A DNA stretch of 35,438 nt from CAZTWC01 sp964617105 [NCBI: uncultured Myxococcia bacterium] (GTDB lineage: Bacteria > CAZTWC01). A model generated the notes under the pieces. The model did not search any database and was not told the origin of the DNA. It saw only the letters and a program-made list of their open reading frames with translations. A program made the translations under genes and the position numbers. The stretch covers positions 1 to 35,438 of the forward strand of contig CAZTWC010000006.1 in the NCBI GenBank assembly GCA_964617105.1, given 5' to 3'. This document shows, piece after piece, positions 22,874 to 31,450 of the stretch (the first letter of the stretch is position 1; each line of letters opens with the position of its first letter).

Positions 22874-23959
22874 TCAAGGCGCCTCGTTTCTGACACAGCG
22901 GGCATAACTCTTGTTTGTCTTACCATAACCCCATATACCACCAGTGGTAAAGTCTACGGTCCAGGCCTGGCTGGTATCATTTTCATAATCAGTTGAGGTC
23001 CAGTAGCCCTTTAACTCGCCCGGCATAATATCCTCGCATTTAGCACTCTTTTTGCCGGTGCCGTTATTATTGTCTTGATAGGATTTTACGCAGGCGTCGC
23101 AGAAGCCGCCGAACCCGCTGCCATCGGTGGTGACAGCGGTGTCGCAACCCCCTAAAATATCCATATATTCCGCCTTGGTGGGCAGATGCCAATCGGTGAA
23201 TCCACCCAAATCCAGGGTGTCGCAGTATTTTTTTGCATCCGCCCAAAGGAAATCCACACAGGGCCGGGATTGCTGCCACATCAAGTTGGTGTCTTTGTCG
23301 GTTATCAGACCGCAGCCGCAGCGGCTATAGGCTTTACCGTCATCGCTACACACTTTAACATTACACCGCTCCCCCGGACAGGCACACTCTACGATCTCCT
23401 CGGCCGTACAAATAGGTTTGTCTTCCGGTTTTGGCGGCGGCGGTGGTTCGGGCGGGACTTCCATCTGCCAGGTATAATAGTTACCCACTTTGCCATCAAC
23501 ATCCATCAGGCCCAGGCGAATTTGGAAATCTTTGTCTCCCAATCCCTCATTATCGGTCAATTTACCGCGGATAGTCACCATACCCGTCGGCCCATCGGCT
23601 TTGGGGATAGCCTTGAATTCAACTGCCACTTCAAAATAACTGGTAGCCTTGTCAATATACACAATGGCCTTTTTCAATTTGGAGCCATCAGCATAATCGG
23701 TAGCCAGGGTGATCTGAAACAGTTGGTCTACAAATATATCCGGGGGAGTAGTGGCCGTTATGATTTGAGGATAGGCTTTATCACCGGCATTTTCCGGCGG
23801 CGGTTCACCCTCTTTTTTTTCAGCATTTTCAAAGTCGGCAAAATCAGCCAGACGGTTGGCAATGGCCACCTCATCCTGTTTGTTTTCATTGCAAAAAAAC
23901 AGTAGGCTGGAGAGCCCCAGTAAGACTATACAGGTCAAAAATAATATTATCGGTTTCAT
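22874..23959 (-). CDS. Secreted, cysteine-rich DUF1566-type (Lcl-like) surface protein
   Basis: This 361-residue protein starts at ATG 23959 (a TTG at 23965 is less likely). An N-terminal hydrophobic stretch ends in LLFFC; the residue before Cys is not the usual Gly/Ala/Ser, so lipidation is doubtful. A middle beta-rich domain (about 60-180) leads to a proline-rich linker (PPEPPPPPKPEDKP). A cysteine cluster (CACPGERCNVKVC...CGCG) follows, then a C-terminal DUF1566 domain with LITDKDTNLMWQQS, GGFTDWHLPTKAEYMDIL and GYWTSTDYE. DUF1566 domains occur in adhesins such as Legionella Lcl, which binds polyanionic glycans. The setting inside a Pel locus suggests a polymer-binding surface protein; function is inferred. 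Confidence 0.72.
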   Translation of the reverse strand: MKPIILFLTCIVLLGLSSLLFFCNENKQDEVAIANRLADFADFENAEKKEGEPPPENAGDKAYPQIITATTPPDIFVDQLFQITLATDYADGSKLKKAIVYIDKATSYFEVAVEFKAIPKADGPTGMVTIRGKLTDNEGLGDKDFQIRLGLMDVDGKVGNYYTWQMEVPPEPPPPPKPEDKPICTAEEIVECACPGERCNVKVCSDDGKAYSRCGCGLITDKDTNLMWQQSRPCVDFLWADAKKYCDTLDLGGFTDWHLPTKAEYMDILGGCDTAVTTDGSGFGGFCDACVKSYQDNNNGTGKKSAKCEDIMPGELKGYWTSTDYENDTSQAWTVDFTTGGIWGYGKTNKSYARCVRNEAP

Positions 23960-24031
23960 TATCAAGTTAAATCCTTATATTAGGCGATCTACAGGTGGGG
24001 ACGGGAATTATTCACTCCGGCTTTAATGATA

Positions 24032-25372
24032 TTACCAATAGGCCACCACCCCAGTATAAAACCCCAGGCCATGGTGAAGTTTTCTAACCGGAAACAGATC
24101 AACGTAAACATCTTTTTGATTTATTGCCTGGCCATCTTTATTGATAGATTCATATTTAATAGGCTCAGAGGTAAATTGAGTTGTGAGTTGGTCTTCACTT
24201 TTTAAGGCAAAGGTAAAATTATAGGTGGCCTCAATTTTTAGGCCAATATGGTGTGACAACAGCCACTCCACTCCAGCAGAGGTGGTTAGATCAACCCCTA
24301 AAAAACTTATATCATCATTTGGTTTAGCCCAAACCTCCAGGCTGCAGTAGTTTTGATTTTTAGAATAGGGACTTTTACAGATATCATTTACGGTTTCTTG
24401 CAGCAATCCCAATCTTTCATCGGCAAAAGTATATTTGTTGTATGATAGACCGGCCCCAATTTTGATAAAAGGGAGAAAACGACCGGTTTCCGGCACAATT
24501 TTAACCCCAAAATCAAGCGGCAATTTATAGGCGGAATAGTTCAACGTAGTGGTGGTGATCATAAATTTAGTGGCGATCTCCTTGTTGGTGTCGGCATTGT
24601 ATACCCTGGCGGTATGCTTATCCTGGAGGCGCATCTGCTCTGAAATGGTAAAGGCAAAAGAGGTGGAAAGAAAAAACCTGATCATACGCCAGTAGGGGTA
24701 ATCTATGTCCACTTTAGCGTGAGCAAAGGGAGGTCTAAAATATAGGATATCATGTTGATCATGCACTGGCCCTAAGGGGATCTCGTATCCGGTTGATAGA
24801 GTGAGAAACAGTTTTTTCGGTTTTTGGGCTATTTTTAATTTGTCAATTAACTGGGCGCTAATATCTTTGGTAAGCCCTTTTTCCTCTAAGTTTAATGCCA
24901 AAGCAGCAGAACGGAGAGAGCCCACCAGCCCGCCTTCATCCCCCACCAGGGTCTGATTTATCCTTTTTAAGGCTTTCACCTCTTTAACATCCAATAGATC
25001 CAAAGAGATAGCATAAACATTGCCGATTTTACCTATCGATCCTTTTAACAAAAATGGGGCATTGATGGCCCGTCCGATTTGAGCCAAAGATTCATCAGTA
25101 TTGTCATCCTGGCCCAACAACTGTTTTAGAGATTCGTTTTGTAAAATTAAACGCACATCTTCCTGGGAAAACACCTGGTACAATCTACCCCGTTCGATCT
25201 CCATATCCAGCAGGTCGGTCAAACTGCTGGCAATCTCTTTTGATACCCCATTGGGTTTGAGATCCATAACCAACAGCCTGGGCATCGGGCTTTTCTCCTG
25301 TCCCAAAGCGATATTGCCAAGGGTTATTGAGAAAATAATCAGAGCGATTGAGAAATATTTTATCCTATTCAT
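24032..25372 (-). CDS. TolB/CsgG-like periplasmic domain fused to an outer-membrane beta-barrel
   Basis: The 446-residue protein has a cleavable signal (ending about ALG-QE at 22-26). Residues 30-165 form a CsgG/FlgO/TolB-N-like domain (LLVMDLKPNGVSKEIASSLTDLLDMEIERG..., FLLKGSIGKIGNVYAISLDLLDV). The remainder has alternating aromatic beta-strands and ends GFYTGVVAYW, the terminal aromatic expected of an outer-membrane barrel. ATG 25372 has GGAG at five bases. The periplasmic domain has the fold class of PelC, here joined to a barrel, so it might be an accessory outer-membrane channel or sensor of the polysaccharide system. No specific family was recognised. Confidence 0.72.
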   Translation of the reverse strand: MNRIKYFSIALIIFSITLGNIALGQEKSPMPRLLVMDLKPNGVSKEIASSLTDLLDMEIERGRLYQVFSQEDVRLILQNESLKQLLGQDDNTDESLAQIGRAINAPFLLKGSIGKIGNVYAISLDLLDVKEVKALKRINQTLVGDEGGLVGSLRSAALALNLEEKGLTKDISAQLIDKLKIAQKPKKLFLTLSTGYEIPLGPVHDQHDILYFRPPFAHAKVDIDYPYWRMIRFFLSTSFAFTISEQMRLQDKHTARVYNADTNKEIATKFMITTTTLNYSAYKLPLDFGVKIVPETGRFLPFIKIGAGLSYNKYTFADERLGLLQETVNDICKSPYSKNQNYCSLEVWAKPNDDISFLGVDLTTSAGVEWLLSHHIGLKIEATYNFTFALKSEDQLTTQFTSEPIKYESINKDGQAINQKDVYVDLFPVRKLHHGLGFYTGVVAYW

Positions 25373-25578
25373 AGGTGCTCCATCTCTTTAAATATACTTT
25401 TATTGTAACCTAAATTCAGCAACTCCTCGATCCTCAAGGCAATCACTGATTTTAAGTGTAATGCTATCACAGTCAAATTTGAATTACAATTATTACTGGA
25501 AGATATCAAAACCTGTCCGGTCTCCATATAATCAAAACCAAGGCTGAATAAAATTCCATTTTATCAAATTTTTTTCTG

Positions 25579-25587
25579 TGCTAGGAT
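25579..25587 (+). promoter_or_regulatory. Candidate extended -10 promoter of the STAS gene
   Basis: TGC-TAGGAT (25579-25587) lies about 35 bases before the STAS start codon, with no good -35. It sits in the 249-base divergent gap between the TolB-like gene and the STAS gene, the longest gap in the window; I see no other clear element or small ORF in it. Confidence 0.3.
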
Positions 25588-25621
25588 AGTAATTATTCGG
25601 GCGATATGAAAGAAGGTAACC

Positions 25622-25978
25622 ATGGAAATTAGAACCGTTGAAATTGACACGATCCAGGTAATTTCAATACTGGAAGACAGGCTCAGCGAAAATCATTTGG
25701 AGGAGTTTGAACAAGTTATATCACCGGTGTTATCAAAAAGCCCCTGGATAATTTTTGATATGCGCTATCTAAAATTTTTCGACAGTTCCGTCGGGCAACT
25801 ATTATTACGTTTTACTCAACAACAAAATTCAAAACATGGCGAAATAGTTTTTTACGGCCTTAATGATGCCATATCAGCCATTTTTCGGCTCAATCAAATA
25901 AATCGAAACAGCAAAATTTTTTACGCCAGAAAAGAATGCCTGGATTACTTTAGAAAAAAGATGAAAATTCGGATTTAA
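25622..25978 (+). CDS. Single-domain STAS protein (anti-sigma-factor-antagonist type)
   Basis: This 118-residue protein is essentially one STAS domain: an N-terminal strand-rich part, then IIFDMRYLKFFDSSVGQLLL (43-62) with the D54-S55-S56 motif that, in SpoIIAA/RsbV-type antagonists, carries the serine phosphorylated by an anti-sigma kinase. The usual DSSGIG is DSSVG here. ATG 25622 follows AAGAAGG at five bases. It is the only + strand gene between pelG and the TolB-like gene and is convergent with pelG (19-base gap). A partner-switching role in biofilm control, as for STAS regulators in other biofilm bacteria, is plausible; no kinase or phosphatase partner is in the window. Confidence 0.82.
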   Translation: MEIRTVEIDTIQVISILEDRLSENHLEEFEQVISPVLSKSPWIIFDMRYLKFFDSSVGQLLLRFTQQQNSKHGEIVFYGLNDAISAIFRLNQINRNSKIFYARKECLDYFRKKMKIRI

Positions 25979-25997
25979 TAGGTGGGCAGACTGGCGC

Positions 25998-27371
25998 TCA
26001 AGGCACGATCTGCTGTTTGGTAAAGGTGATATATTCCAGGTCTTTTAGTCTTCTATCCAAAAGGTAAAAAGCGACTATTAACGATATAAAACAGGAGGTA
26101 GCATAGCCATATCCCCAAAATTTAAAGTCCAGCAGGATGGTGATATAACTAAAAATTATGTTGGTGATACAAAAAATCGATGAAATCGCCAAAACCAACC
26201 GGCGCTGGTCAAAATAGAAAAGAATGACGACAGCTGAAGCCAACAGGACATTTAAAAATGATCCGACTACCATTATGCGAAATGTCGGTATCTGTAACGG
26301 GTTCATCCCAATAAAGATAATCAGATTCGGAGCGAAAATAAGGCACAATACACTGATGGTGCCCTGAATAATGAAAATCTCCCGGATACTCTCCTTCAAA
26401 GCGCTTACCATCAGGAATTTCTCCTCTAATATTCTCTTCAAGCACTTTTTTTGCACCACTTTGGTATAGTAACGGCGATAATGCTCGTAGAACACGGTTT
26501 CGATTTTCATCAAAAACATAGCCAGTGTGGGGACAATAGTAAGATAGGCAAAGAACATGGGGGCTTCATAATAGTCGTGGGTATAATAATGATTAACAAT
26601 CAAACGGCTGTGGGGCGCCATCCAAAAAATGAATTTATCGGCCCAAATGGCAATATTGAAAATCAAACCGTTGGCAGCCAAATCCCAATATCTTTTAAAA
26701 TACTCAAAAAATTCCCAATTCCACAGTTTAGAAGGAGGAAATTCAACCAGCATCCGGGATAATTGCCAAAATAATATCAAAGCCTGGCCAATATTGTACC
26801 CGATCAAATAACCTTCTGTACCCCAATATCTGCCCAGGGGAATAGCGGCGACAATGCTGAACATACATCCGCCGATAAAAGCCCAGGCCAGTCCATGATA
26901 GTCCTTGATGGCGCTTAAAAAGATCATGCATAACCAGATCATGGTAACGATTAAAAACAGGGTCAAAGCGCAGTATTTGTGGATAATCGAAATCTCAAAA
27001 AAATATAGGATAATCCAGGCCAAAAAAGTGCCCAGGCTTAGCAGCATAATGGCGCAGGTCATAAAAGTCTGCAGGGTAATATCAACTCGTTCTTCATAAT
27101 ACTGGTCAGCCAGGTAGCGGGTAACCACCAGTTGCATAAATCCAACAAAAATCAGAGAAAAGGCATAACTGTAGATTACCGTAACCTTAAACAACTCCCG
27201 GTCTACATCTTCGGTTCCTGCACCCCGGTATATACTTAAAAAAGAGAGGGTGATAATAGACATCAACCAGGGGCCGGAGGAGATCAAGGTGGAGTAGAGG
27301 TAGGCCCGCAACTCACTGGAAAAAGTGTCTTTTTCCAAAATTTTTCTTAATTCAAATCCGATTCCAGCCAT
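25998..27371 (-). CDS. pelG: PelG, polytopic inner-membrane Pel transporter
   Basis: This 457-residue polytopic membrane protein of the MOP/MATE-like flippase superfamily has about 12 hydrophobic segments. Its opening MAGIGFELRKILEKDTFSSELRAY is the hallmark N terminus of PelG. PelG forms the inner-membrane synthase/transport complex with PelD, PelE and the glycosyltransferase PelF and is thought to move the growing chain across the membrane. ATG 27371 has AGGG six bases upstream and lies 11 bases after pelF. It is the last gene of the core operon; no terminator hairpin is apparent in the 19-base gap to the convergent STAS gene. Confidence 0.95.
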   Translation of the reverse strand: MAGIGFELRKILEKDTFSSELRAYLYSTLISSGPWLMSIITLSFLSIYRGAGTEDVDRELFKVTVIYSYAFSLIFVGFMQLVVTRYLADQYYEERVDITLQTFMTCAIMLLSLGTFLAWIILYFFEISIIHKYCALTLFLIVTMIWLCMIFLSAIKDYHGLAWAFIGGCMFSIVAAIPLGRYWGTEGYLIGYNIGQALILFWQLSRMLVEFPPSKLWNWEFFEYFKRYWDLAANGLIFNIAIWADKFIFWMAPHSRLIVNHYYTHDYYEAPMFFAYLTIVPTLAMFLMKIETVFYEHYRRYYTKVVQKKCLKRILEEKFLMVSALKESIREIFIIQGTISVLCLIFAPNLIIFIGMNPLQIPTFRIMVVGSFLNVLLASAVVILFYFDQRRLVLAISSIFCITNIIFSYITILLDFKFWGYGYATSCFISLIVAFYLLDRRLKDLEYITFTKQQIVP

Positions 27372-27382
27372 ATTCAGCCCTG

Positions 27383-28924
27383 CTATTTATGATTATCGCG
27401 GTCTGGTTGAGAGATATAATACTGGTATATTTTCCGGTATTTTTTAGTTAAATCCGCTTCCTGGTAGTACTTTTGGGTTCTTTGCCGTCCAGCGTTTGAC
27501 ATCTGCTGCCATAATCGTTGGTCATAAAGAATCTTAATAATCCCATCGGCAGTATCGCCTGGATCAGATATCCTGCTTACCACACCTGAATACCCCAAAT
27601 CTTTATCATCCTCGCTCCTGCCCTCCAATAATTCCCGGCAAGACCCCACATCGGAAGCCACTACCGGAATACCTGCGGCATTGGCCTCCAATATCACCAG
27701 AGGCTGCGCTTCGCTGATACTGGTAAGAACTACCATGTCCAAATTGGGAAAGAAATCAAGCATATTTACCCGCCCGGTAAATTTGATTACATCTTTTAAT
27801 CCCAACATCTCCACCAGTTCAAGACACTCCTGATAATACTCAGGATCTTCGCCATAAGGGCCAATGATAAAGTAGTTCACCCTGGTCATGCGCAGAGTCA
27901 CAATTTTACAAGCCCGAATAAAAGTTTTAACATCCTTGATCGGGACCACCCGGCCGACAAAACCAATATTAAAAGGGGCTCCAGGCTCGCGCCAATCTCT
28001 TATATTTTCCGGTTTTAACGAATTATAGGCAAAAATATCGATACCATTAGGAATAATACCGGTCTTTTCCAGCTTAGCGCCTTCGGCTATTTGCAGTTGC
28101 CGGTTACCGTCATAAAGGGTGATAATCTGATCAGCCGCCTGGTAGGTAAGTTTGCCTAAGGCTTCAAACAGTTTTATCCATATTTTCTGAAAAACGCTCA
28201 GTTCTTTTTCAACCCGAATCCGGTTGGAACCAGCGGTATAGATCCATTCGGCCTGGGCGATCTCAATTTTTCTCTCTTTGGTGTATATCCCGTGCTCGGT
28301 CAGCATCATTGGCCGGTGGTATTCAGATTTGGCCAAAGTGGCCAGCAAGCCGGCATAACCGGTGCAAAGGGCATGATAGACCCTGGCCGGCGGTATTTCA
28401 GATTGCAGTACTTTACATAGTGGAAGATGAGTAAAACGGTAGGTCCAGAAATAATCGATAAAAGATTCATCGTTTTCTTCCGGATTATAGAGTTCCATTA
28501 GCAAATTCCAGGCATCTTTGCCATACATCATATCATAGGCGTTGTACCGCACCCCTTTGGGACCACGAAAAATATCCCTGATTTTATCCAACCGGGGATT
28601 ACCGCGATCTATAAGGTGGGTATGAAAAGTGCGCAGACTGCGAATTTGTTTTCTCCGGTGCCAGAGTTTTTTGGTTAAACTGCTTTTTTCCGGCTCCAGG
28701 TCATAATCGTGGAGATAAATAATTTTCTCCACCCTAAAATTATGGGGCTCTACATAGTGTTTTTGGGGTTTTTCTTTTGAGGAGGGAAGAATACAAACTC
28801 CCGCAAACGAGATATCGGAAAGATTGCTGACTAAATTATGAACCCAGGTGGATACCCCGCCAGGAACAAAGGGATAGGTGCCCTCCAGAATCAGGCATAT
28901 GTCAATATCAGATTGCTTGCTCAT
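27383..28924 (-). CDS. pelF: PelF, cytoplasmic Pel glycosyltransferase (GT4 type)
   Basis: This 513-residue GT-B enzyme starts at ATG 28924 (a TTG at 28939 lies upstream). The PelF N-terminal signature LILEGTYPFVPGGVSTWVH is at 11-29. The C-terminal nucleotide-sugar domain has GFVGRVVPIKDVKTF around 321-335, KFTGRVNMLDFF, and the E-x7-E motif E405...E413 followed by ANAAGIPVVASDVGS. PelF polymerises UDP-activated N-acetylhexosamines to the Pel backbone. It overlaps pelE by 17 bases and is followed 11 bases later by pelG. All expected motifs are present, so the enzyme should be active. Confidence 0.95.
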   Translation of the reverse strand: MSKQSDIDICLILEGTYPFVPGGVSTWVHNLVSNLSDISFAGVCILPSSKEKPQKHYVEPHNFRVEKIIYLHDYDLEPEKSSLTKKLWHRRKQIRSLRTFHTHLIDRGNPRLDKIRDIFRGPKGVRYNAYDMMYGKDAWNLLMELYNPEENDESFIDYFWTYRFTHLPLCKVLQSEIPPARVYHALCTGYAGLLATLAKSEYHRPMMLTEHGIYTKERKIEIAQAEWIYTAGSNRIRVEKELSVFQKIWIKLFEALGKLTYQAADQIITLYDGNRQLQIAEGAKLEKTGIIPNGIDIFAYNSLKPENIRDWREPGAPFNIGFVGRVVPIKDVKTFIRACKIVTLRMTRVNYFIIGPYGEDPEYYQECLELVEMLGLKDVIKFTGRVNMLDFFPNLDMVVLTSISEAQPLVILEANAAGIPVVASDVGSCRELLEGRSEDDKDLGYSGVVSRISDPGDTADGIIKILYDQRLWQQMSNAGRQRTQKYYQEADLTKKYRKIYQYYISQPDRDNHK

Positions 28925-29987
28925 TTTTATCGTTGTCAAATCCTTTAATCCAAAATTGAATCATTATATTGGTTTCAAAATCTCCTGCATCTTTATTGGG
29001 CAACAGGTTTATTTTCTCTATCCCGGCTTTTAAAGACAATAGATTATTCTCCTCATAATACACTTCACAAAGGCCCAGGTGTGCCTCCAATTTTTCCGAA
29101 TTCAATCTCAGGGCGTTATTAAAAAATTGTTCCGCCTCTTTATAGTTTTGATTCAGGCAACTGATTTGCCCCAACCTGGTCAATAGTTTTAGATTATCGG
29201 GTTCATATTCTAACTGTTGCTTAAAGGTGGTAAGTGATTTTTGCAAATAATGGCTGGTGGTTACCTGGTCAACCAGGTTGCTGGTGGCATATTGGGCGTA
29301 TAACTCCGCCAATTTATGCAAGGGTTTATTATTTTTCTGCTTTTTATCCTTACACTGCTCCTGGACCCGCTGAATTTTATCGATATATCTTTTATCCATT
29401 TTGGTGATGGTGGTGTGGGCCATAAAACGCACCTCTGGACTGTCATCTTTCAAACAAATTTTCAGCATATTAACCGCTTCCGCAGTGCCGGCTTTCTCTA
29501 AAAAGGTGATCGCGCCCCGCTTTAAGTCTTCATCATCGCCGGCTAAAATGTCGATGACCGGTTCGATATTAGTTTCATCAGATATCATCTTCTCCAGTTC
29601 CTGGTTTCCAGGAATTCCTGCCTCCTCCAGGGAATAGACGGTTTCCTGCTGATAGATTTGCGCCAAACCTTTGGCTTTGATTACCTCCTCGATATTAAAT
29701 ATGGTCAGGTAAGTGCCAATGATGCCGATAACCGGCATAAACAGGGTGAACCAACCGCATAAATGGGAATAAAACTTTATCCGGGCCTGGTCTTTTGCTT
29801 TAAAAAAAATATAGGGGAGCAAGAATATCAACCCACTGGCGGCCAGGTGGAGCCATAAAGCATAAAGCAAATTATTATACAAAATTCGTTGATAGTTCAC
29901 CTCTATGGTCAGGTAAAAAGCGGCGCCTTCTAATAACAAGGTTACCACCACAAACAAGATAGTAAAAAGCCTGATTAACAGTTTCAT
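28908..29987 (-). CDS. pelE: PelE-like membrane protein with HEAT-like and TPR repeats
   Basis: This 359-residue protein has three predicted membrane helices (about 4-28, 40-62, 76-98). A HEAT-like segment follows (about 145-200, DILAGDDEDLKRGAITFLEKAG...DDSPEVRFMAHTTI), then TPR units (about 250-325, NYKEAEQFFNNALRLNSEKLEAHLGLCEVYYEENN). Pseudomonas PelE is of similar size with membrane helices and TPRs and scaffolds PelD-PelF-PelG. The gene overlaps pelD by 4 bases (ATGA) and pelF by 17. The HEAT-like insertion and the third helix are differences from what I know of the Pseudomonas protein. The assignment rests on both context and architecture. Confidence 0.87.
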   Translation of the reverse strand: MKLLIRLFTILFVVVTLLLEGAAFYLTIEVNYQRILYNNLLYALWLHLAASGLIFLLPYIFFKAKDQARIKFYSHLCGWFTLFMPVIGIIGTYLTIFNIEEVIKAKGLAQIYQQETVYSLEEAGIPGNQELEKMISDETNIEPVIDILAGDDEDLKRGAITFLEKAGTAEAVNMLKICLKDDSPEVRFMAHTTITKMDKRYIDKIQRVQEQCKDKKQKNNKPLHKLAELYAQYATSNLVDQVTTSHYLQKSLTTFKQQLEYEPDNLKLLTRLGQISCLNQNYKEAEQFFNNALRLNSEKLEAHLGLCEVYYEENNLLSLKAGIEKINLLPNKDAGDFETNIMIQFWIKGFDNDKNEQAI

Positions 29988-31450
29988 TTCATCGCCTCAA
30001 AGGCCTTTTGGATGAACTCCTGGTAATTTTTCATGGAATCTTCAACACTCACCGCACCGACCTTGACTTGGAGGGGGCGGTCATCATCATAGGGTTTAAA
30101 ATTAAAAGCTTGGATCTCATCGAAAACTTTTTTCCTGACGATATTTGCGCCCTCTAAGGGAGTATTGGGTAAAAAAAGGACAAACCGGTTTATCTCTTTA
30201 TGATGGAATAGCAAATCGATGGTGCGAAGTTTATTTTTTAAGACCAGGCTAAAAACGGTCAATATATCCAGGCGGGTTTGCTCAGAAAAGGAGGTGTAGT
30301 CATCAAACTCAAAGGCTAAAAGGCTGGAGGGAAATTTATAGCGCTTAGCCCGGCTGAACTCTTCCTGGAGCCGGAACTGGCAGTATTGATAGGTATAGGC
30401 GCGGGTAACATCATCAGCAATGTTTTTATCGTGGGTCTCTTTGAATACCCGGGCGTTTTCCAGGGCAGACCCACACCAATCGGCAATTAGAGTCGTCATC
30501 CTTACCGTTTGGGGGTTAAACTTGATAAAGGGGAGTTTCTCGATATTAATAATTCCCAATACCCGATTGTGGTTATCCATTAAGGGAGCGGAGACCACCG
30601 GTCGGTAATCTTTAGATTCCATCAACTCCTGGTCACTGAGAATCCGGTTGAGACTGATAGTATTTTTCGAAGTAAAAACCCGGCCTATTTGTCCGATGTT
30701 GCTATCCACCTCTTTAGGGCGGGAAAAAGAAGAGTTAGTATCAATATCATTTTTTTCGGTCAGAATGAACTTCCCCTTAAAGAGCATGTAAAGTGAGCAT
30801 GATTCTGCTTCAGTAAACTTTAGCAGCAATTTTAACACTGCCGGGTAGATATCCTTCTCATCCAAAGACTTCAGGCCTTGGGCAGCCTCGTACAGAGTGG
30901 AAACCGTGTGCTCTCGAGAGACTACCCAGGTATCTATCTCTTGTTTGGCTCGACTCAGCCCCTGGTAACTTTCGGCTAACTGTTGGTGTAACTCCTGCAA
31001 ATCATTATATTTTACACTTAATTGGTTATAAGCGCGCCTATACACTTCTCTGATTTCACCAATAATAATACCTCCTGCTAAAAAGAGCAGCGGTTTCGAT
31101 AAAAAGTCAACTTTAAGAAATACTGACCACTTGATATTGGCATAACCCACTTTCAGCATAATCATCAAAAGCAGGCTGGCAGCAATAGCGGTAAATACTC
31201 CCGGTAAAAAACCGTACCTGGTGGCGATAAGCAGGATAACTATCCAGTATGGGTGGGGGCGTATACCCCAAAAACCGAGGTTATCCTTGAACCAAAATAT
31301 GTTGATCACCACAATTAGCGCCAGGCCTAAAAGCCCTTCCAAAATCTCCACCTGCCTGAGCCTTAACATAGAGATGGCACTGACCTTTTTTTTCGGCTCC
31401 TTTTCTGGTATATCGCGCTTTTTTTCTTTCTTGTCTGTCTTATCAGTCAA
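29984..31450 (-). CDS. pelD: PelD, c-di-GMP receptor with GAF and degenerate GGDEF domains
   Basis: The 488-residue protein has a charged cytoplasmic start, about four membrane helices (35-135), a coiled segment (140-180), a GAF domain (about 195-335) and a C-terminal GGDEF-like domain (345-488). The inhibitory-site motif RxxD is intact (R409-T-I-D412). Five residues later the GGDEF signature is replaced by KEINR (418-422), so it should bind c-di-GMP without making it, exactly the known behaviour of PelD. Translation appears to start at a TTG (31450) with AAAGG seven bases upstream, overlapping the previous stop (TTGA), and ends overlapping pelE (ATGA). c-di-GMP binding would activate Pel synthesis. 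Confidence 0.93.
   Translation of the reverse strand: MTDKTDKKEKKRDIPEKEPKKKVSAISMLRLRQVEILEGLLGLALIVVINIFWFKDNLGFWGIRPHPYWIVILLIATRYGFLPGVFTAIAASLLLMIMLKVGYANIKWSVFLKVDFLSKPLLFLAGGIIIGEIREVYRRAYNQLSVKYNDLQELHQQLAESYQGLSRAKQEIDTWVVSREHTVSTLYEAAQGLKSLDEKDIYPAVLKLLLKFTEAESCSLYMLFKGKFILTEKNDIDTNSSFSRPKEVDSNIGQIGRVFTSKNTISLNRILSDQELMESKDYRPVVSAPLMDNHNRVLGIINIEKLPFIKFNPQTVRMTTLIADWCGSALENARVFKETHDKNIADDVTRAYTYQYCQFRLQEEFSRAKRYKFPSSLLAFEFDDYTSFSEQTRLDILTVFSLVLKNKLRTIDLLFHHKEINRFVLFLPNTPLEGANIVRKKVFDEIQAFNFKPYDDDRPLQVKVGAVSVEDSMKNYQEFIQKAFEAMK

Noticed and set aside
23186-23905. Long + strand open frame (239 codons) opposite the DUF1566 gene
   Set aside because: The - strand frame has a signal peptide, linker and DUF1566 motifs; the + strand product is featureless and has no ribosome-binding site in context.
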